DNA of 64,000 bases from Streptomyces cellulosae (GCF_000721105.1 NZ_JOEV01000001.1:62001-126000), one strand, 5' to 3'. Positions 32,777 to 41,692 are shown, counted from the first letter of the stretch. Numbers and translations: made by a program. The notes: generated by a model not told the origin, from the sequence alone.

Positions 32777-33574
32777 CTACCCGAGGCCGCCGTTGCTGTG
32801 GAGAAGCTGGCCGTTGATCCATCCGCCCTCTGCCGAGCAGAGAAACGAGACGAGGTTCGCGCAGTCCTGCGGCACACCGAGGCGTCCCAGGGGGGTCAAG
32901 CGGATCATGTCCCGCTTCTGCTCCTCAGTCATCCATCCGGTGTCCGTCGGTCCCGGATTGATCGCGTTGCAGGTCACTCCCAGGTCGGCGAGTTCCCGGG
33001 CGGCGGCCAACGTGATCCGGTCCATCGCTCCCTTGCTTGCCCCGTACGGGAGGTTGCCGGCCGTGTGGTCGCTGGTCAGGCTGACGATGCGCCCGCTGCC
33101 GTGCTGTCCGCGAAACCGCAGTCCGTACTCCCGGATCAGCAGCCAGGTCGCCCGCGCATTGACCGCGAAGTGCAGGTCGAAGCTCTCCACCGTGGTGTCC
33201 AGCAAGCCGGAGTCGACCGACTCGCAATGGCAGAGCACCAGCGCGGTGACGTTCCCCCACTCGTGCTCGACGCTGTCGAAGAGCTGAGCCGGCACGGCCG
33301 GGTCGCTCAGGTCGGCCTCGACCGCAAGCGTTCTTGCCCCATGGGAAGCCGCCTTCTCCCGCAACTCTTCGGGCGCACCCGGCTCCACGCCCCACTGCAT
33401 GCGCGCGTCATACGGAGTCCAGTAGGTGAAGGCCACGTCCCACCCGGCCCGGGCCAGATTCAGTACCACGGACGCCGCGATCCCCGCCGAACGTCCCGCC
33501 CCCGTGACCAAGGCGAGCGGGCGTCCCGCCTCTTCCACGTCCTTCCGGCTCCCCACGCGCGTCACACCAGTCAT
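32777..33574 (-). CDS. Short-chain dehydrogenase/reductase
   Basis: A 265-aa SDR. The cofactor loop is LVTGAGRSAGIAASVVLNLA, where TGAGRSAGI resembles the enoyl-reductase-like or ketoreductase Gly motif. NVTALVLCHCESVDSG stands in for the NAG strand, and the catalytic Ser and Tyr-x3-Lys are in IVSLTSDHTAGNLPYGASKG. The end INGQLLHSNGGLG is standard. The start ATG 33574 has AGGA 8 nt upstream; an in-frame ATG at 33583 is an alternative. A threonine/aspartate pattern (NPGPTDTGWM) suggests 3-oxoacyl reductase-like chemistry. It precedes the HxlR gene by 146 bp. Confidence 0.88.
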   Translation of the reverse strand: MTGVTRVGSRKDVEEAGRPLALVTGAGRSAGIAASVVLNLARAGWDVAFTYWTPYDARMQWGVEPGAPEELREKAASHGARTLAVEADLSDPAVPAQLFDSVEHEWGNVTALVLCHCESVDSGLLDTTVESFDLHFAVNARATWLLIREYGLRFRGQHGSGRIVSLTSDHTAGNLPYGASKGAMDRITLAAARELADLGVTCNAINPGPTDTGWMTEEQKRDMIRLTPLGRLGVPQDCANLVSFLCSAEGGWINGQLLHSNGGLG

Positions 33575-33884
33575 GATCCTCATCCTATGTTCGCCCCTCA
33601 AAAGCACACATGTCCCGGCCCATGTGTGCCATGTGCCACGGACGCCGGCACCCAGTGCACGCATCAGACGCGCGGTCAGACCGCCTCACCCCCTGTTTCT
33701 GGGAGCACGGCCCCGCCGGCCCTCGGCATTCCCTCCCTGCCGGCGTTCACCGCGCGATCCGCTGATGTGGGCGAAGCGCCCCCCGGTGTTATTCAATGAG
33801 GTGTGCGGTCAGGGATATCGGGTCCCCGTCGCACGAGTCCGAGTACAGCCCCGGTACTGTGCCGGGAATCGCTGAGAGAGCCCC
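33575..33884. promoter_or_regulatory. 310-bp divergent promoter region with an inverted repeat
   Basis: This non-coding spacer separates the SDR gene from the SpoIIE-type gene. GCACACAT (33604-33611) and ATGTGTGC (33622-33629) form an 8-bp dyad with a 10-bp spacer, 30 bp upstream of the SDR start, and may be its operator. An AT-rich patch TGTTATTCAATGAGG near 33787 may belong to the phosphatase promoter. No coding frame is convincing. Confidence 0.4.
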
Positions 33885-36047
33885 ATGGACTCCACGCCCT
33901 CGCCCTCGTCCTCATCGCCGTTCGACCTGGTCAGCAGCGCACTGGGGCGCTACGTCCCCCGCGGCGCAGCGGCAGCGGCCGCCGGTCCTGGCAACGGGCA
34001 GGGCGACCGCACCACCCGCCCACGTGTGTCCGACAACCCGGCAGCCGACCGTCAGGATCAGATTCTCGGCGTGGTCATCCTGGACAGGGGTCTGAGAATC
34101 ACCCGCTGCAATCTGGAAGCCCCCATATTCGCGGGTCTGGACGTCAGGGCCGGGAGCCCTTTCGCCGCTCTCCTGCCCCCCAGGGACGTACCGACGGTCA
34201 CACGGCGGTTGCGGCAGGTCCTGGAGACCGGTGAGGCGCACGTCGCCCGGATCCAGCGCCTGCGGCGCGGCGACGGGTCGGAGCTGGTGGTCTCGCTGAG
34301 CATCCTGCCGGCCGCGGTTCCTCAGGAGGGCTTGACCGTCTCCGTGATCGCCATGGCCAGGAGGCTGCACCTGTACGCCGCCGAGACCGCGATCGGCACC
34401 TCGTTGGACATCGGCGAGACCGCGCAGTCGCTGGCGGAGTCCCTGCTGGCCTGGGGAGACGTGGCCGCCGTCGATCTCGACTTCGCCGTGTGGACGGGCG
34501 AGGGAGTCACCGAGCAGGCACAGCGGCGCGTCCGGCTACGGCGGGCAGCCCTGGTGCCGGACCGGGTGTGGCCCGAGGGTTACGTGACTCCGGGCGACGA
34601 TCTTCCGACCGACGCGAGTCGCCTGCTGGCGCAGACGGTGGGAGGGGACGATGCCCCCCAGGCCGTCGTCATGCCCGACCGGGAGGCGGTCGAGCGGCTG
34701 CTGGGCAGTCCGCGAGTGATCCGCGCCCTGGTGCCCGGTGACCGGTCGGCGAGCATGGCGTGCATACCGCTGGTCCTGCACGGCCCGCCGCCCGTCGTAC
34801 TGGGCGTGGCGGAGGTCTGGCGGCGGGCGGACTGTCCCTTCCGCGACAGCGAGTTGTTCGACCTCCAGGAGCTGGTGGCCAGGACCGCCCACCACGTCGA
34901 CCTGGCCCGTCAGCACCAGCGCGAGCACACGCAGGTGCTGGCGCTGCAGCGCCGGCTGCTGCCCCGGAGCGGCGGCCACACCATTGAGATCGCCAGCGTC
35001 TACCAGCCCGCCACCCCCGACAGCGCGGGCGTCGGGGGCGACTGGGTGAACAGTTTTCCGCTGCCGGACGGGCGTACCGCGCTGGTGGTCGGTGACGTCG
35101 TCGGGCACGGCCTGGGAGCCGCGGCAACCATGGGCCAGCTGAGCATGGAGGCCCGCGCGCTGCTGTCCGCGGGGCTGGCACCCGACGAGGTGCTGGAGCA
35201 CCTGGACGAGACCGTGTCGCTGCTGGACGACGCGGGGTCCGGGCTGGTGGCCGGCTACAGCGCCCTCGGCTCCACCTGCTGCATCGCCCTCTACGACCCG
35301 GTCAGCCACCACGTGTCGCTCTCCAGCGCCGGCCACCTCCCCCCGATCCTGGTGCTTCCGAACGGGCACGCGGGCCCGCTCACGGTCCGCCCTCACCCGG
35401 GCCTGGGAGCCGAGTTCGCGCTGCGGGAGCCGTTCGACGTGCACACGTTCGCCGCGCCCCCGGGCTCCCTGCTCGCCCTCTACACCGACGGCCTGGTGGA
35501 GGATCCGGCGCTGTCGATCGACGAGGGCATCGGCACGCTGGCGGACGCCGTGTCCACGGTGCACCCCTGGGAGGCCCTGCAGCAGGCCGCACGGCACGTC
35601 GTGTCCGCGGTGGCGCCCGTGCGCCAGCGCGACGACGTGACCCTGCTGCTCGCGCGCATGATCGGCTACCGCAAGGGAGACACCGCGACCTGGCGGCTGC
35701 CGGCCCGCTATGACGCGCCCGCCCGTGCCCGCGCGTACGTCGGCGCCCTGCTGCGGGGATGGGACACCAAGGGCGACACCCGGGACGACGTGCCGCTGCT
35801 GGTCAGCGAGCTGGTCACGAACGCGGTGCTCTTTGCCGCCGGTCCCATCACCGTACGACTGATCAGGACCGGTCACGGCCTGCTGTGCGAGGTGGGCGAC
35901 ACCGGCAACGGCAGGCCGCGTCTGAACCGGGGCGGTCTCCTCGACGACGGCGGGCGTGGTCTGCACATCGTGCACAGGCTCACCACCCGGTGGGGGGTGC
36001 GGTGGACGGACACCGGCAAGGTGGTCTGGGCGGAAGTCGCACGGTGA
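33885..36047 (+). CDS. PAS-GAF-SpoIIE phosphatase with C-terminal HATPase domain
   Basis: A 720-aa multidomain regulator. Residues 58-160 look like a PAS fold (ILGVVILDRGLRITRCNLEA). Residues 170-345 are GAF-like. Residues 365-590 are a PP2C/SpoIIE phosphatase with GVGGDWVNSFPLPDG, LVVGDVVGHGLGAAATMGQL and LLALYTDGLVEDPAL. Residues 600-720 are an RsbW-like kinase ATPase with PLLVSELVTNAVLFAAG, CEVGDTGNGRP and GRGLHIVHRL. Streptomycetes carry many such proteins controlling anti-anti-sigma phosphorylation through partner switching. The serine-rich N-terminal 50 residues look disordered. No anti-sigma antagonist or sigma gene is adjacent, so targets are unknown. Confidence 0.9.
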   Translation: MDSTPSPSSSSPFDLVSSALGRYVPRGAAAAAAGPGNGQGDRTTRPRVSDNPAADRQDQILGVVILDRGLRITRCNLEAPIFAGLDVRAGSPFAALLPPRDVPTVTRRLRQVLETGEAHVARIQRLRRGDGSELVVSLSILPAAVPQEGLTVSVIAMARRLHLYAAETAIGTSLDIGETAQSLAESLLAWGDVAAVDLDFAVWTGEGVTEQAQRRVRLRRAALVPDRVWPEGYVTPGDDLPTDASRLLAQTVGGDDAPQAVVMPDREAVERLLGSPRVIRALVPGDRSASMACIPLVLHGPPPVVLGVAEVWRRADCPFRDSELFDLQELVARTAHHVDLARQHQREHTQVLALQRRLLPRSGGHTIEIASVYQPATPDSAGVGGDWVNSFPLPDGRTALVVGDVVGHGLGAAATMGQLSMEARALLSAGLAPDEVLEHLDETVSLLDDAGSGLVAGYSALGSTCCIALYDPVSHHVSLSSAGHLPPILVLPNGHAGPLTVRPHPGLGAEFALREPFDVHTFAAPPGSLLALYTDGLVEDPALSIDEGIGTLADAVSTVHPWEALQQAARHVVSAVAPVRQRDDVTLLLARMIGYRKGDTATWRLPARYDAPARARAYVGALLRGWDTKGDTRDDVPLLVSELVTNAVLFAAGPITVRLIRTGHGLLCEVGDTGNGRPRLNRGGLLDDGGRGLHIVHRLTTRWGVRWTDTGKVVWAEVAR

Positions 36048-36206
36048 CGCGGCCGCGGGGCGGGGCCGGCGTACACGGTGCGGCGGCGGGAGGGCGGGTG
36101 CGTCAGCCGGTGCCACCGACTTTTCGGACGGCGCCCGCAGCGGTACCGATGGCATGACCGGTGACGCGGCCGGCCTGCCTGCCGCTACGGAGGGCGGGGG
36201 CCGGCA

Positions 36207-37391
36207 CTACAGCCACTCCCCTTCCAGGGCGGTGGCGGTGAGGCCCGGTGCCGCCGCGTAGAGGACGGCGCGGCTGCCCGGCTTCTGCCCGGCGTCGTGC
36301 GCCCGCCTCAGGATGTCGAACACGGCGGCGCCTCCGCGGTTGCCGCTGGTGTAGCTGTCCCGGCTGTAGTCCAGCAGCCCCGACGGCCACGCGTCGGGCA
36401 TCGTCTGCTCCATGTACTCCAGCACCCGGGTCCCGCCGGGGTGTGCGAGCAGCACGTCGGGGTGCCAGGAGTCGGGCTCGTCCTGGTAACGGACGCGCAG
36501 CCACTCCCACATCGCGGTGACCGTCTCCTGTACGGCGCGCGGCCCGCGCCGGTCCATCACGAAGTGGTTGCCGTCCGCCCGCGTCTCCAGGCGGTGCAGG
36601 TCCTGGGTGCCGGGCAGGGTGTGGTGCCAGGCGGAATCCAGCCGCAGCACCGACTCGCGTCTCGGGCGTCCCGTGACCACCGCGGCGACCGCGGTGTCCG
36701 CGAACAGCAACCGGACGATCAGGGACTCGATGGTGTCGTCCGCGGGCTGGTAGGTCGTGCTCAGTGCCTCCGCGATCACGACCAGGACCACCCGATCGGG
36801 ATCCGCGGCCACGAGATCCGCCGCCAGGGCCAGGGAGCGGGTCCCCGCGATACAGGCCCACTGCGTGGCCGGCAGCAGCATCACGTCATCGCGGAGAGCA
36901 AGCTTGTTGGTCAGGGCGATGTCCAGACCCGGCAGCGCCGGGGTGGTGGAGTGACTGGTGATCAGGCAGTCGACGTCCGCGACGTCCAGCCCGGCTGTCT
37001 GCAGGGCACTGCGCGCCGCGCGCTCCCCGTAGGCCTGCACGGCCTCCCAGGCCGGCGCGGTGCGCTCCTGTATGGTCTGCGGCGCGGGTATCGCCTCGAG
37101 GGCGGCGATCACGCGGTCCGCGTCCTGCTGGGTGAACCCGTCGCGTGCCAGCGTCTCTTGGGCGGGCCCGACGCCGACCGCGCGCAGGGCGTTGCCGCTG
37201 CCGGGCGCGACGGCGGTCTCCAGCGGCAGCATCCAACCACGGGTCTCGATGCCCGTACTGGCCGCGATGCCGTCGATCCGCGGCGCCCACGCCGCGTGCG
37301 GGTGCCGGTCGCGCACCTCCGCCACGATCTGGCTGGTCTCGACGGTGTGCTCGCCGTGTATCACGGCAGGAGGGCAGAGGTAAGCGGCCAT
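36207..37391 (-). CDS. Type III polyketide synthase (chalcone-synthase-like)
   Basis: A 394-aa thiolase-fold condensing enzyme. The Cys-His-Asn triad is Cys180 in ATQWACIAGTRSL, His318 in LLAHPGGTRVL and Asn352 in YTSGNRGGAAVFD, as in type III PKS. IETRGWMLPLE and ITSHSTTPALPGLDIAL also fit. The loop around the catalytic Cys and the C-terminal APGLTATALEG (usually GFGPG) deviate from characterised RppA- or germicidin-type enzymes, so the product cannot be guessed. ATG 37391 follows GGAAAGG. No tailoring gene (methyltransferase, P450, prenyltransferase) is adjacent, so the gene appears solitary. It is convergent with the SpoIIE-type gene. Confidence 0.88.
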   Translation of the reverse strand: MAAYLCPPAVIHGEHTVETSQIVAEVRDRHPHAAWAPRIDGIAASTGIETRGWMLPLETAVAPGSGNALRAVGVGPAQETLARDGFTQQDADRVIAALEAIPAPQTIQERTAPAWEAVQAYGERAARSALQTAGLDVADVDCLITSHSTTPALPGLDIALTNKLALRDDVMLLPATQWACIAGTRSLALAADLVAADPDRVVLVVIAEALSTTYQPADDTIESLIVRLLFADTAVAAVVTGRPRRESVLRLDSAWHHTLPGTQDLHRLETRADGNHFVMDRRGPRAVQETVTAMWEWLRVRYQDEPDSWHPDVLLAHPGGTRVLEYMEQTMPDAWPSGLLDYSRDSYTSGNRGGAAVFDILRRAHDAGQKPGSRAVLYAAAPGLTATALEGEWL

Positions 37392-37906
37392 GATGGGCAC
37401 CTTTCCGAGGGAACAAGGAGAAACGTCACGAGGACTCAGTCATGGGCTGCTGTGCGACTTCGCGCCCATACCGATGGGCTCCACTGCGGGAGTCGCCATC
37501 CCGGTCGAGCATGGAGGCCAAATGGACATTTCCGCTGTGATGCACACAACTTGGGCACCCATTGAGGGCGTGATACGGCACACACCGCTGAACCAGGGGC
37601 CCTCGCAGCGGTTCCAAAGGTCTTACTTGACGCACTGTCAGCCAACGGGCGGGTCACTTCGCCCGGGCGCCCACCGCCGAAGCCGGACCAGTTGTCGGGC
37701 CCGCTCTGACGGACTCAGCGGAGGCGGCCCCGCCGCAGGCATCCCGGCTGATGACGCGACACGGCATCGACCGGTGCCGGCCACGCTCACCGGGCGGCCG
37801 GGGCGGCGCCATGACGCAGCAACTCGGCTCCGCCCAACTCGGTACGGTCGGAGTCCCGGCGAACCCCGAACGGCTCACAGCGGCGCCGCATCCATTCCCT
37901 GATGCG
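37392..37906. other. 515-bp intergenic region
   Basis: This lies between the starts of the PKS gene and the end of the histidine-kinase gene, both on the minus strand. The first 250 bp are less GC-rich than the surroundings and presumably hold the PKS promoter; a short dyad AAATG-GA-CATTT occurs at 37520-37531. Several short open frames cross the region on both strands but none has good codon bias plus a ribosome site. I see no RNA gene. Confidence 0.5.
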
Positions 37907-39019
37907 CTACCTGTCGGCGTGCGCGGTTGTCACGGGTAGTTCCACAGTGATGCGGATGCCGCCGACGGAGCGCGGGGTGAGGGTGAGTGTTCCGTCGTGC
38001 GCGTGCGTGATGGTCTTGACTATGGCCAGGCCGAGGCCGACGCCTGAGTGGTCGGCGTGTATGCGCTCGGTGCCGCGCTGGAATGGTTCGGTGAGTGTCG
38101 ACATCAGCTCTGGACTGAGCTTCTCGCCGGTGTTCTCGACAGTGAGCACCACTGTCTCGGGGCGGACGCCGGTATCGACCCACATGGTGCCCTGTTCGGG
38201 CAGGTTGTGGACGATCGCGTTGTGCACGAGGTTCGTGGTCAGCTGCAGCAGGAGCGCCCGCGATCCGATCGTGGGGGTGATGTCACCGGAGGTCTTCATG
38301 GTGACGCCGTGCTTTTCCGCGAGCGGGAGGAGTGTTTCGGTGGCCTCTTCCACGAGGAGAGACAGGTCGACAGGTTCTCGGGTGAAGGACCTCTGGTCGG
38401 CGCGGCTGAGCAGGAGCAGTGCTTCGGTGAGGTTGATCGCTCGGGCGTTGACGGCGTGGAGGCGGTCGATGAGTGCGCCGGCGTCGTGGTTCGGATCGGT
38501 GCGGGCCACGTCGAGAAGCGCCTTCGAGATCGCCAGCGGGGTGCGCAACTCGTGGGAGGCGTTGGCTGCGAATCTCTGCTGTTCGGCGACGTGTGCTTCG
38601 AGCCGTGCGAGCATCGCGTCGAAGGCGTCGGCCAGTTCGCGGAACTCGTCCTTGCGGCCTGGTAGCCGGATCCGGTGCGAGAGAGATCCGTTCGTGGCCA
38701 TGCGTGTGGCACCCGTGATGCCGGTCAGCGGGGCGAGCATCCGGCCGGCGAGTATCCACCCTCCCAGGAGGCCGAACACCAGCAGGAACGCCAGGACTGC
38801 GGCCGCCCTCGGAGCGAACACGTCCAGGAGGGCGGACCGGACGGGAAAAACACCGCCCGTGGGCTTGTCATCGGGGTTGATGAGCATCGCACGGTCGGGG
38901 ACATGGCGCAGGAGGAACACCCACACCGCCGCGAGCAGCAGGGCGCCGGCAAGCATGAGGAATCCGGCGTAGCTGAGGGTGAGTTTGACGCGAACGCTCA
39001 ACCCGGGTGCTCTATCCAC
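37907..39019 (-). CDS. Sensor histidine kinase, VanS-like
   Basis: A 370-aa membrane kinase. TM1 is at about 14-38 and TM2 at 70-92, with a short extracellular loop of about 35 residues between. A HAMP-type linker follows, then the H-box AANASHELRTPLAISK with His156 as phospho-acceptor. The N-box is NLVHNAIVHNLPEQGT, and the G-boxes are ENTGEKLSPELM and GVGLGLAIVKTI. GTG 39019 has GGGAGG upstream and overlaps the regulator stop by 8 bp, so the pair is coupled. The adjacent VanY- and VanJ-like genes suggest a cell-wall-antibiotic signal (inference). Confidence 0.9.
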   Translation of the reverse strand: MDRAPGLSVRVKLTLSYAGFLMLAGALLLAAVWVFLLRHVPDRAMLINPDDKPTGGVFPVRSALLDVFAPRAAAVLAFLLVFGLLGGWILAGRMLAPLTGITGATRMATNGSLSHRIRLPGRKDEFRELADAFDAMLARLEAHVAEQQRFAANASHELRTPLAISKALLDVARTDPNHDAGALIDRLHAVNARAINLTEALLLLSRADQRSFTREPVDLSLLVEEATETLLPLAEKHGVTMKTSGDITPTIGSRALLLQLTTNLVHNAIVHNLPEQGTMWVDTGVRPETVVLTVENTGEKLSPELMSTLTEPFQRGTERIHADHSGVGLGLAIVKTITHAHDGTLTLTPRSVGGIRITVELPVTTAHADR

Positions 39020-39707
39020 GCTCGCCTCCCTCGTGTCCGGCCTCCGGTTGGGTGTCGATGCGGTAGCCGGCACCTGGCACGGTGGCGATGATCCAGGGTT
39101 CGCCGAGGCGCTTGCGCAGTGCCGAGACGGTGATGCGCACGGCGTTGGTGAACGGGTCGGCGTTCTCGTCCCACGCGCGTTCCAGGAGTTCTTCGGCGCT
39201 GACGACACCGCCTCCGGCAGCGACGAGGACTTCGAGCACGGCGAACTGCTTCCTGGTCAGCGCCACGTAGCGGCCGTCCCGGTAGACCTCTCTGCGGAAC
39301 GGGTCCAGTCGAAGACCTGCGATCTCCCACACGGGCGGCCTGTTGTGACCACGCCTGCGGTCGAGCGCTCTGAGCCTGAGCGCGAGTTCTCGGAGTTCGA
39401 AGGGTTTCGTGAGGTAGTCGTCGGCGCCGAGTTCGAACCCGGAGGCCTTGTCGTCGAGACGGTCGGCTGCGGTGAGCATGAGGATCGGCATGCCGCTGCC
39501 GGAGGCGACGATGCCCTTGGCGATCTCGTCACCGGACGGCCCGGGAACGTCTCGGTCGAGGACGGCGATGTCGTAGGTGTTGATGCTCAGCAGCTCCAGC
39601 GCCGTGTCGCCGTCACCCGCGATGTCGGCCGCGATCGCCTCCAGGCGCAGGCCATCGCGGATGGCTTCCGCCAGATAGGGCTCGTCCTCGACGATCAACA
39701 CGCGCAT
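39012..39707 (-). CDS. OmpR/VanR-family response regulator
   Basis: A 231-aa response regulator. The receiver opens MRVLIVEDEPYLAEAIRDGL, the phospho-Asp is Asp51 in DIAVLDRDVPGPSGDE, and LMLTAADRLDDKASGFELGA and YLTKPFELREL supply the Thr/Lys switch residues. The OmpR-type winged helix ends VSALRKRLGEPWIIATVPGA and GYRID. ATG 39707 is chosen at the receiver start. It is divergent from the VanY-like remnant and VanJ-like gene across an 87-bp spacer rich in dyads, so these are the probable targets. Confidence 0.93.
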   Translation of the reverse strand: MRVLIVEDEPYLAEAIRDGLRLEAIAADIAGDGDTALELLSINTYDIAVLDRDVPGPSGDEIAKGIVASGSGMPILMLTAADRLDDKASGFELGADDYLTKPFELRELALRLRALDRRRGHNRPPVWEIAGLRLDPFRREVYRDGRYVALTRKQFAVLEVLVAAGGGVVSAEELLERAWDENADPFTNAVRITVSALRKRLGEPWIIATVPGAGYRIDTQPEAGHEGGERG

Positions 39708-39723
39708 GCTGTCGATGCTAGGA

Positions 39724-39762
39724 GCCGACGCATATCGTCGGCGTATCGAAAACCGCATACGC
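39724..39762. promoter_or_regulatory. Overlapping dyads in the VanR-like/vanY divergent promoter
   Basis: GCCGACG-CATAT-CGTCGGC (39724-39742) is a perfect 7-bp dyad. It overlaps GCGTAT (39741-39746) with ATACGC (39757-39762), a 6-bp dyad with a 10-bp spacer. Together they cover nearly half of the 87-bp divergent spacer and are the best candidates for binding by the adjacent OmpR-type regulator. Confidence 0.5.
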
Positions 39763-39794
39763 GCCGGCAACACCGCGCCGCCTTGACTGGCAGC

Positions 39795-40247
39795 ATGGCT
39801 CGAACCCCACCATCAGCGCGAACAACGACCCGCCGGAGCAACTGGCCCCTTGCCATGGGCCTGATGGACGTCATCGCAGCGATCACCGCGGCCTGTGGCC
39901 AGCAGTCGCAGAATTCCTCGGACTCCGCTCATACCCGTGGGCACCGTGGTGCGACCGGCGGGGCTGTCGGTGCCGTTCCCGACGGCGTGACCGCCTTCGA
40001 CGACGAGATTCCGGCCGCGGCCGATCTCGATCCCGATCTGTTCAGGGCTTTCCGCCAGGCTGCAAGGGATGCCGCGGAGGACGCAGCCGAGTTCCACGTC
40101 AACAGCGGCCGGCGGTCCCCGGAGCACCAGAATCAGCACTTCCGCAGGAGCGAACCCTGGCTCCACGGACTGCGCACCGATGCGATCGATCGCGGTTGCC
40201 CGCGCGGGTACGCCGACCCCACCCAGGAACCGAGGACGCAGCAGTGA
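39795..40247 (+). pseudogene. VanY-like D-Ala-D-Ala carboxypeptidase with deleted zinc-binding core
   Basis: A 150-codon frame with a lipoprotein-type leader (lipobox AITAACG) followed by the N-terminal part of a streptomycete M15 carboxypeptidase (VPDGVTAFDDEIPAAADLDP, EFHVNSGRRSPEHQNQHF). It then jumps directly to the C-terminal part (RRSEPWLHGLRTDAIDRGCP, YADPTQEPRTQQ). About 55-60 residues normally between these, including the SxHxSGxAxD zinc and catalytic motif, are missing in frame. Without them the protein cannot hydrolyse D-Ala-D-Ala. Its stop still overlaps the VanJ-like GTG, so translation may be retained for coupling. Start ATG 39795. Confidence 0.78.
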
Positions 40248-41350
40248 CCGGCAGCGAGCGAGGACGGACGACGACGCAGGTGGACCCGGCGGAGACCGGG
40301 CAGGGCGGCGCCATCCCCCGGGACACCGGCCCAGGTGCCCTGCGCGCGGGCATCCGCCGGACGATCCGCATCGGCTCCAGGCCGGAGCTCTGGAAGCGCG
40401 GCCGGGTGCCCGCGGCGTTGGCGCTACTGCTGGGCCTGTTCATGCTGCTGCACGCGAAGGTCCCCAACCGGATCGGGAACCTCGGCAGCCTGGCGGAGAC
40501 CTTCCTCCCATGGTTCGGCCTGTTCATCCCGGCGCTGCTGGCCTTGGCGCTGTGGCGCCGCTCCGCCTCCGCGGTGGCCGCGCTGCTGCTGCCGGTCGTG
40601 GTGTGGCTGAACCTCTTCGGCGGGCTGCTCAGTGACAAGTCCCACCCCGGCAGCGACCTCACCGTGGTCAGCCACAACGTCGGCGCCGCCAACCCCGATC
40701 CGGCCGGCACCGCCCGCGACCTGGCCGCCTCCAACGCGGACGTCCTGGCCCTGGAGGAAATCACCCCGCAGGCAAAGCCGTTGTACGAGAAGGAACTGGC
40801 GAAGACGTACCCGTACCACACGGTGCAGGGCACGGTCGGGCTGTGGAGCACGCTACCGATGTCGGACACCCGGCCGGTCGACATCGAGACGGACTACGGA
40901 CCGCTGGCGGACACCAAACCGGCCGACGTCAAGATGGCCTACAACCGGGCGCTGCGCACCACGGTGGCCACGGACCAGGGTCCGCTGGCGGTGTACGTGG
41001 CCCACCTGGGTTCCGCACGGGTGAATCCCAGGGCGGGCTTTTGGACAGTCTCGCGGGACAGAGGCGCGCAGGCGCTCGGCAAGGCCGTCGCCGCCGAGCC
41101 GAATGAGCGGGTCGTGCTGCTCGGCGACCTGAACGGCACCACGGACGACCGCGCGTTCGCCGGCCTCACCTCGCAGCTGCGCTCGGCCCAGGACACGGCC
41201 GGGAACGGGTTCGGCTTCAGCTGGCCGGCAAGGTTCCCGGTGGTGCGGATCGACCAGATCCTGGTCCGTGGCGTGAAGCCGGACAGCTCGTGGTCACTTC
41301 CGGCCACGGGCAGCGACCATCTGCCGGTGGCGGCCGGAATCAGCTGGTGA
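40244..41350 (+). CDS. VanJ-like membrane endonuclease/exonuclease/phosphatase-family protein
   Basis: A 368-aa protein with a 55-residue polar cytoplasmic start, then three membrane helices (about 60-76, 84-102, 108-125), then an extracytoplasmic EEP domain. Its motifs are LTVVSHNVGAANPDP, ADVLALEEITPQAK, RVVLLGDLNGTTDDRAF and ATGSDHLPVAAGISW, which carry the metal and catalytic residues (Asn, Glu, Asp-x-Asn, Asp-His). This architecture matches VanJ of Streptomyces coelicolor, which confers teicoplanin resistance and acts on undecaprenyl pyrophosphate. GTG 40244 overlaps the vanY-like stop. The two-component system next door is the probable controller. Confidence 0.85.
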   Translation: MTGSERGRTTTQVDPAETGQGGAIPRDTGPGALRAGIRRTIRIGSRPELWKRGRVPAALALLLGLFMLLHAKVPNRIGNLGSLAETFLPWFGLFIPALLALALWRRSASAVAALLLPVVVWLNLFGGLLSDKSHPGSDLTVVSHNVGAANPDPAGTARDLAASNADVLALEEITPQAKPLYEKELAKTYPYHTVQGTVGLWSTLPMSDTRPVDIETDYGPLADTKPADVKMAYNRALRTTVATDQGPLAVYVAHLGSARVNPRAGFWTVSRDRGAQALGKAVAAEPNERVVLLGDLNGTTDDRAFAGLTSQLRSAQDTAGNGFGFSWPARFPVVRIDQILVRGVKPDSSWSLPATGSDHLPVAAGISW

Positions 41351-41608
41351 ACGCCCCCGGGCTTACGGCGAAGGCAGCCTCGACATCGCCGACGTGCCCC
41401 TGGCCCACCAGGGTGCGGCCCAGCTCAGGTGGGCGTAGCGCTCCACCGGGTTCCCGGTCGATGATCTGACGCAACTGCGCCTCGGCACGCCGAAGTTGTG
41501 CGGAGTGGATCCAGGTGCCGCCTGTCTGGGAAGGGCCCCTGGCTCTGAGGCCCGGGCCCAGGACAATCTCAGGACGCCTTCGCTGCCAGGTAGCACCGCG
41601 ATCGGCCC

Positions 41609-41692
41609 ATCAGGCGGGTTCCTCGTCCAGTCAGGCGGGCTCCTCGTCCGGTCAGACGGGCTCCTCGTCCGGTCAGACGGGCTCCTCGTCCA
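41609..41692. repeat. Four 21-bp tandem repeats over a MarR gene 3' end
   Basis: Units 41609-41629, 41630-41650, 41651-41671 and 41672-41692 share the core GGGCTCCTCGTCC with a few substitutions. On the minus strand the innermost unit encodes the last residues DEEPV and the stop of the MarR protein, and each further unit repeats the same coding end and stop in the same frame. The rest of the 322-bp gap from 41351 holds no convincing gene. Confidence 0.92.

Noticed and set aside
36043..36170. GTGACGCGGCCG direct repeats as mobile-element target duplication
   Set aside because: The repeats are about 115 bp apart, flank no transposase, and are low-complexity GC-rich sequence.
37390..37902. 170-codon plus-strand frame in the 515-bp gap
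   Set aside because: Codon usage does not match local genes and no domain is recognisable.
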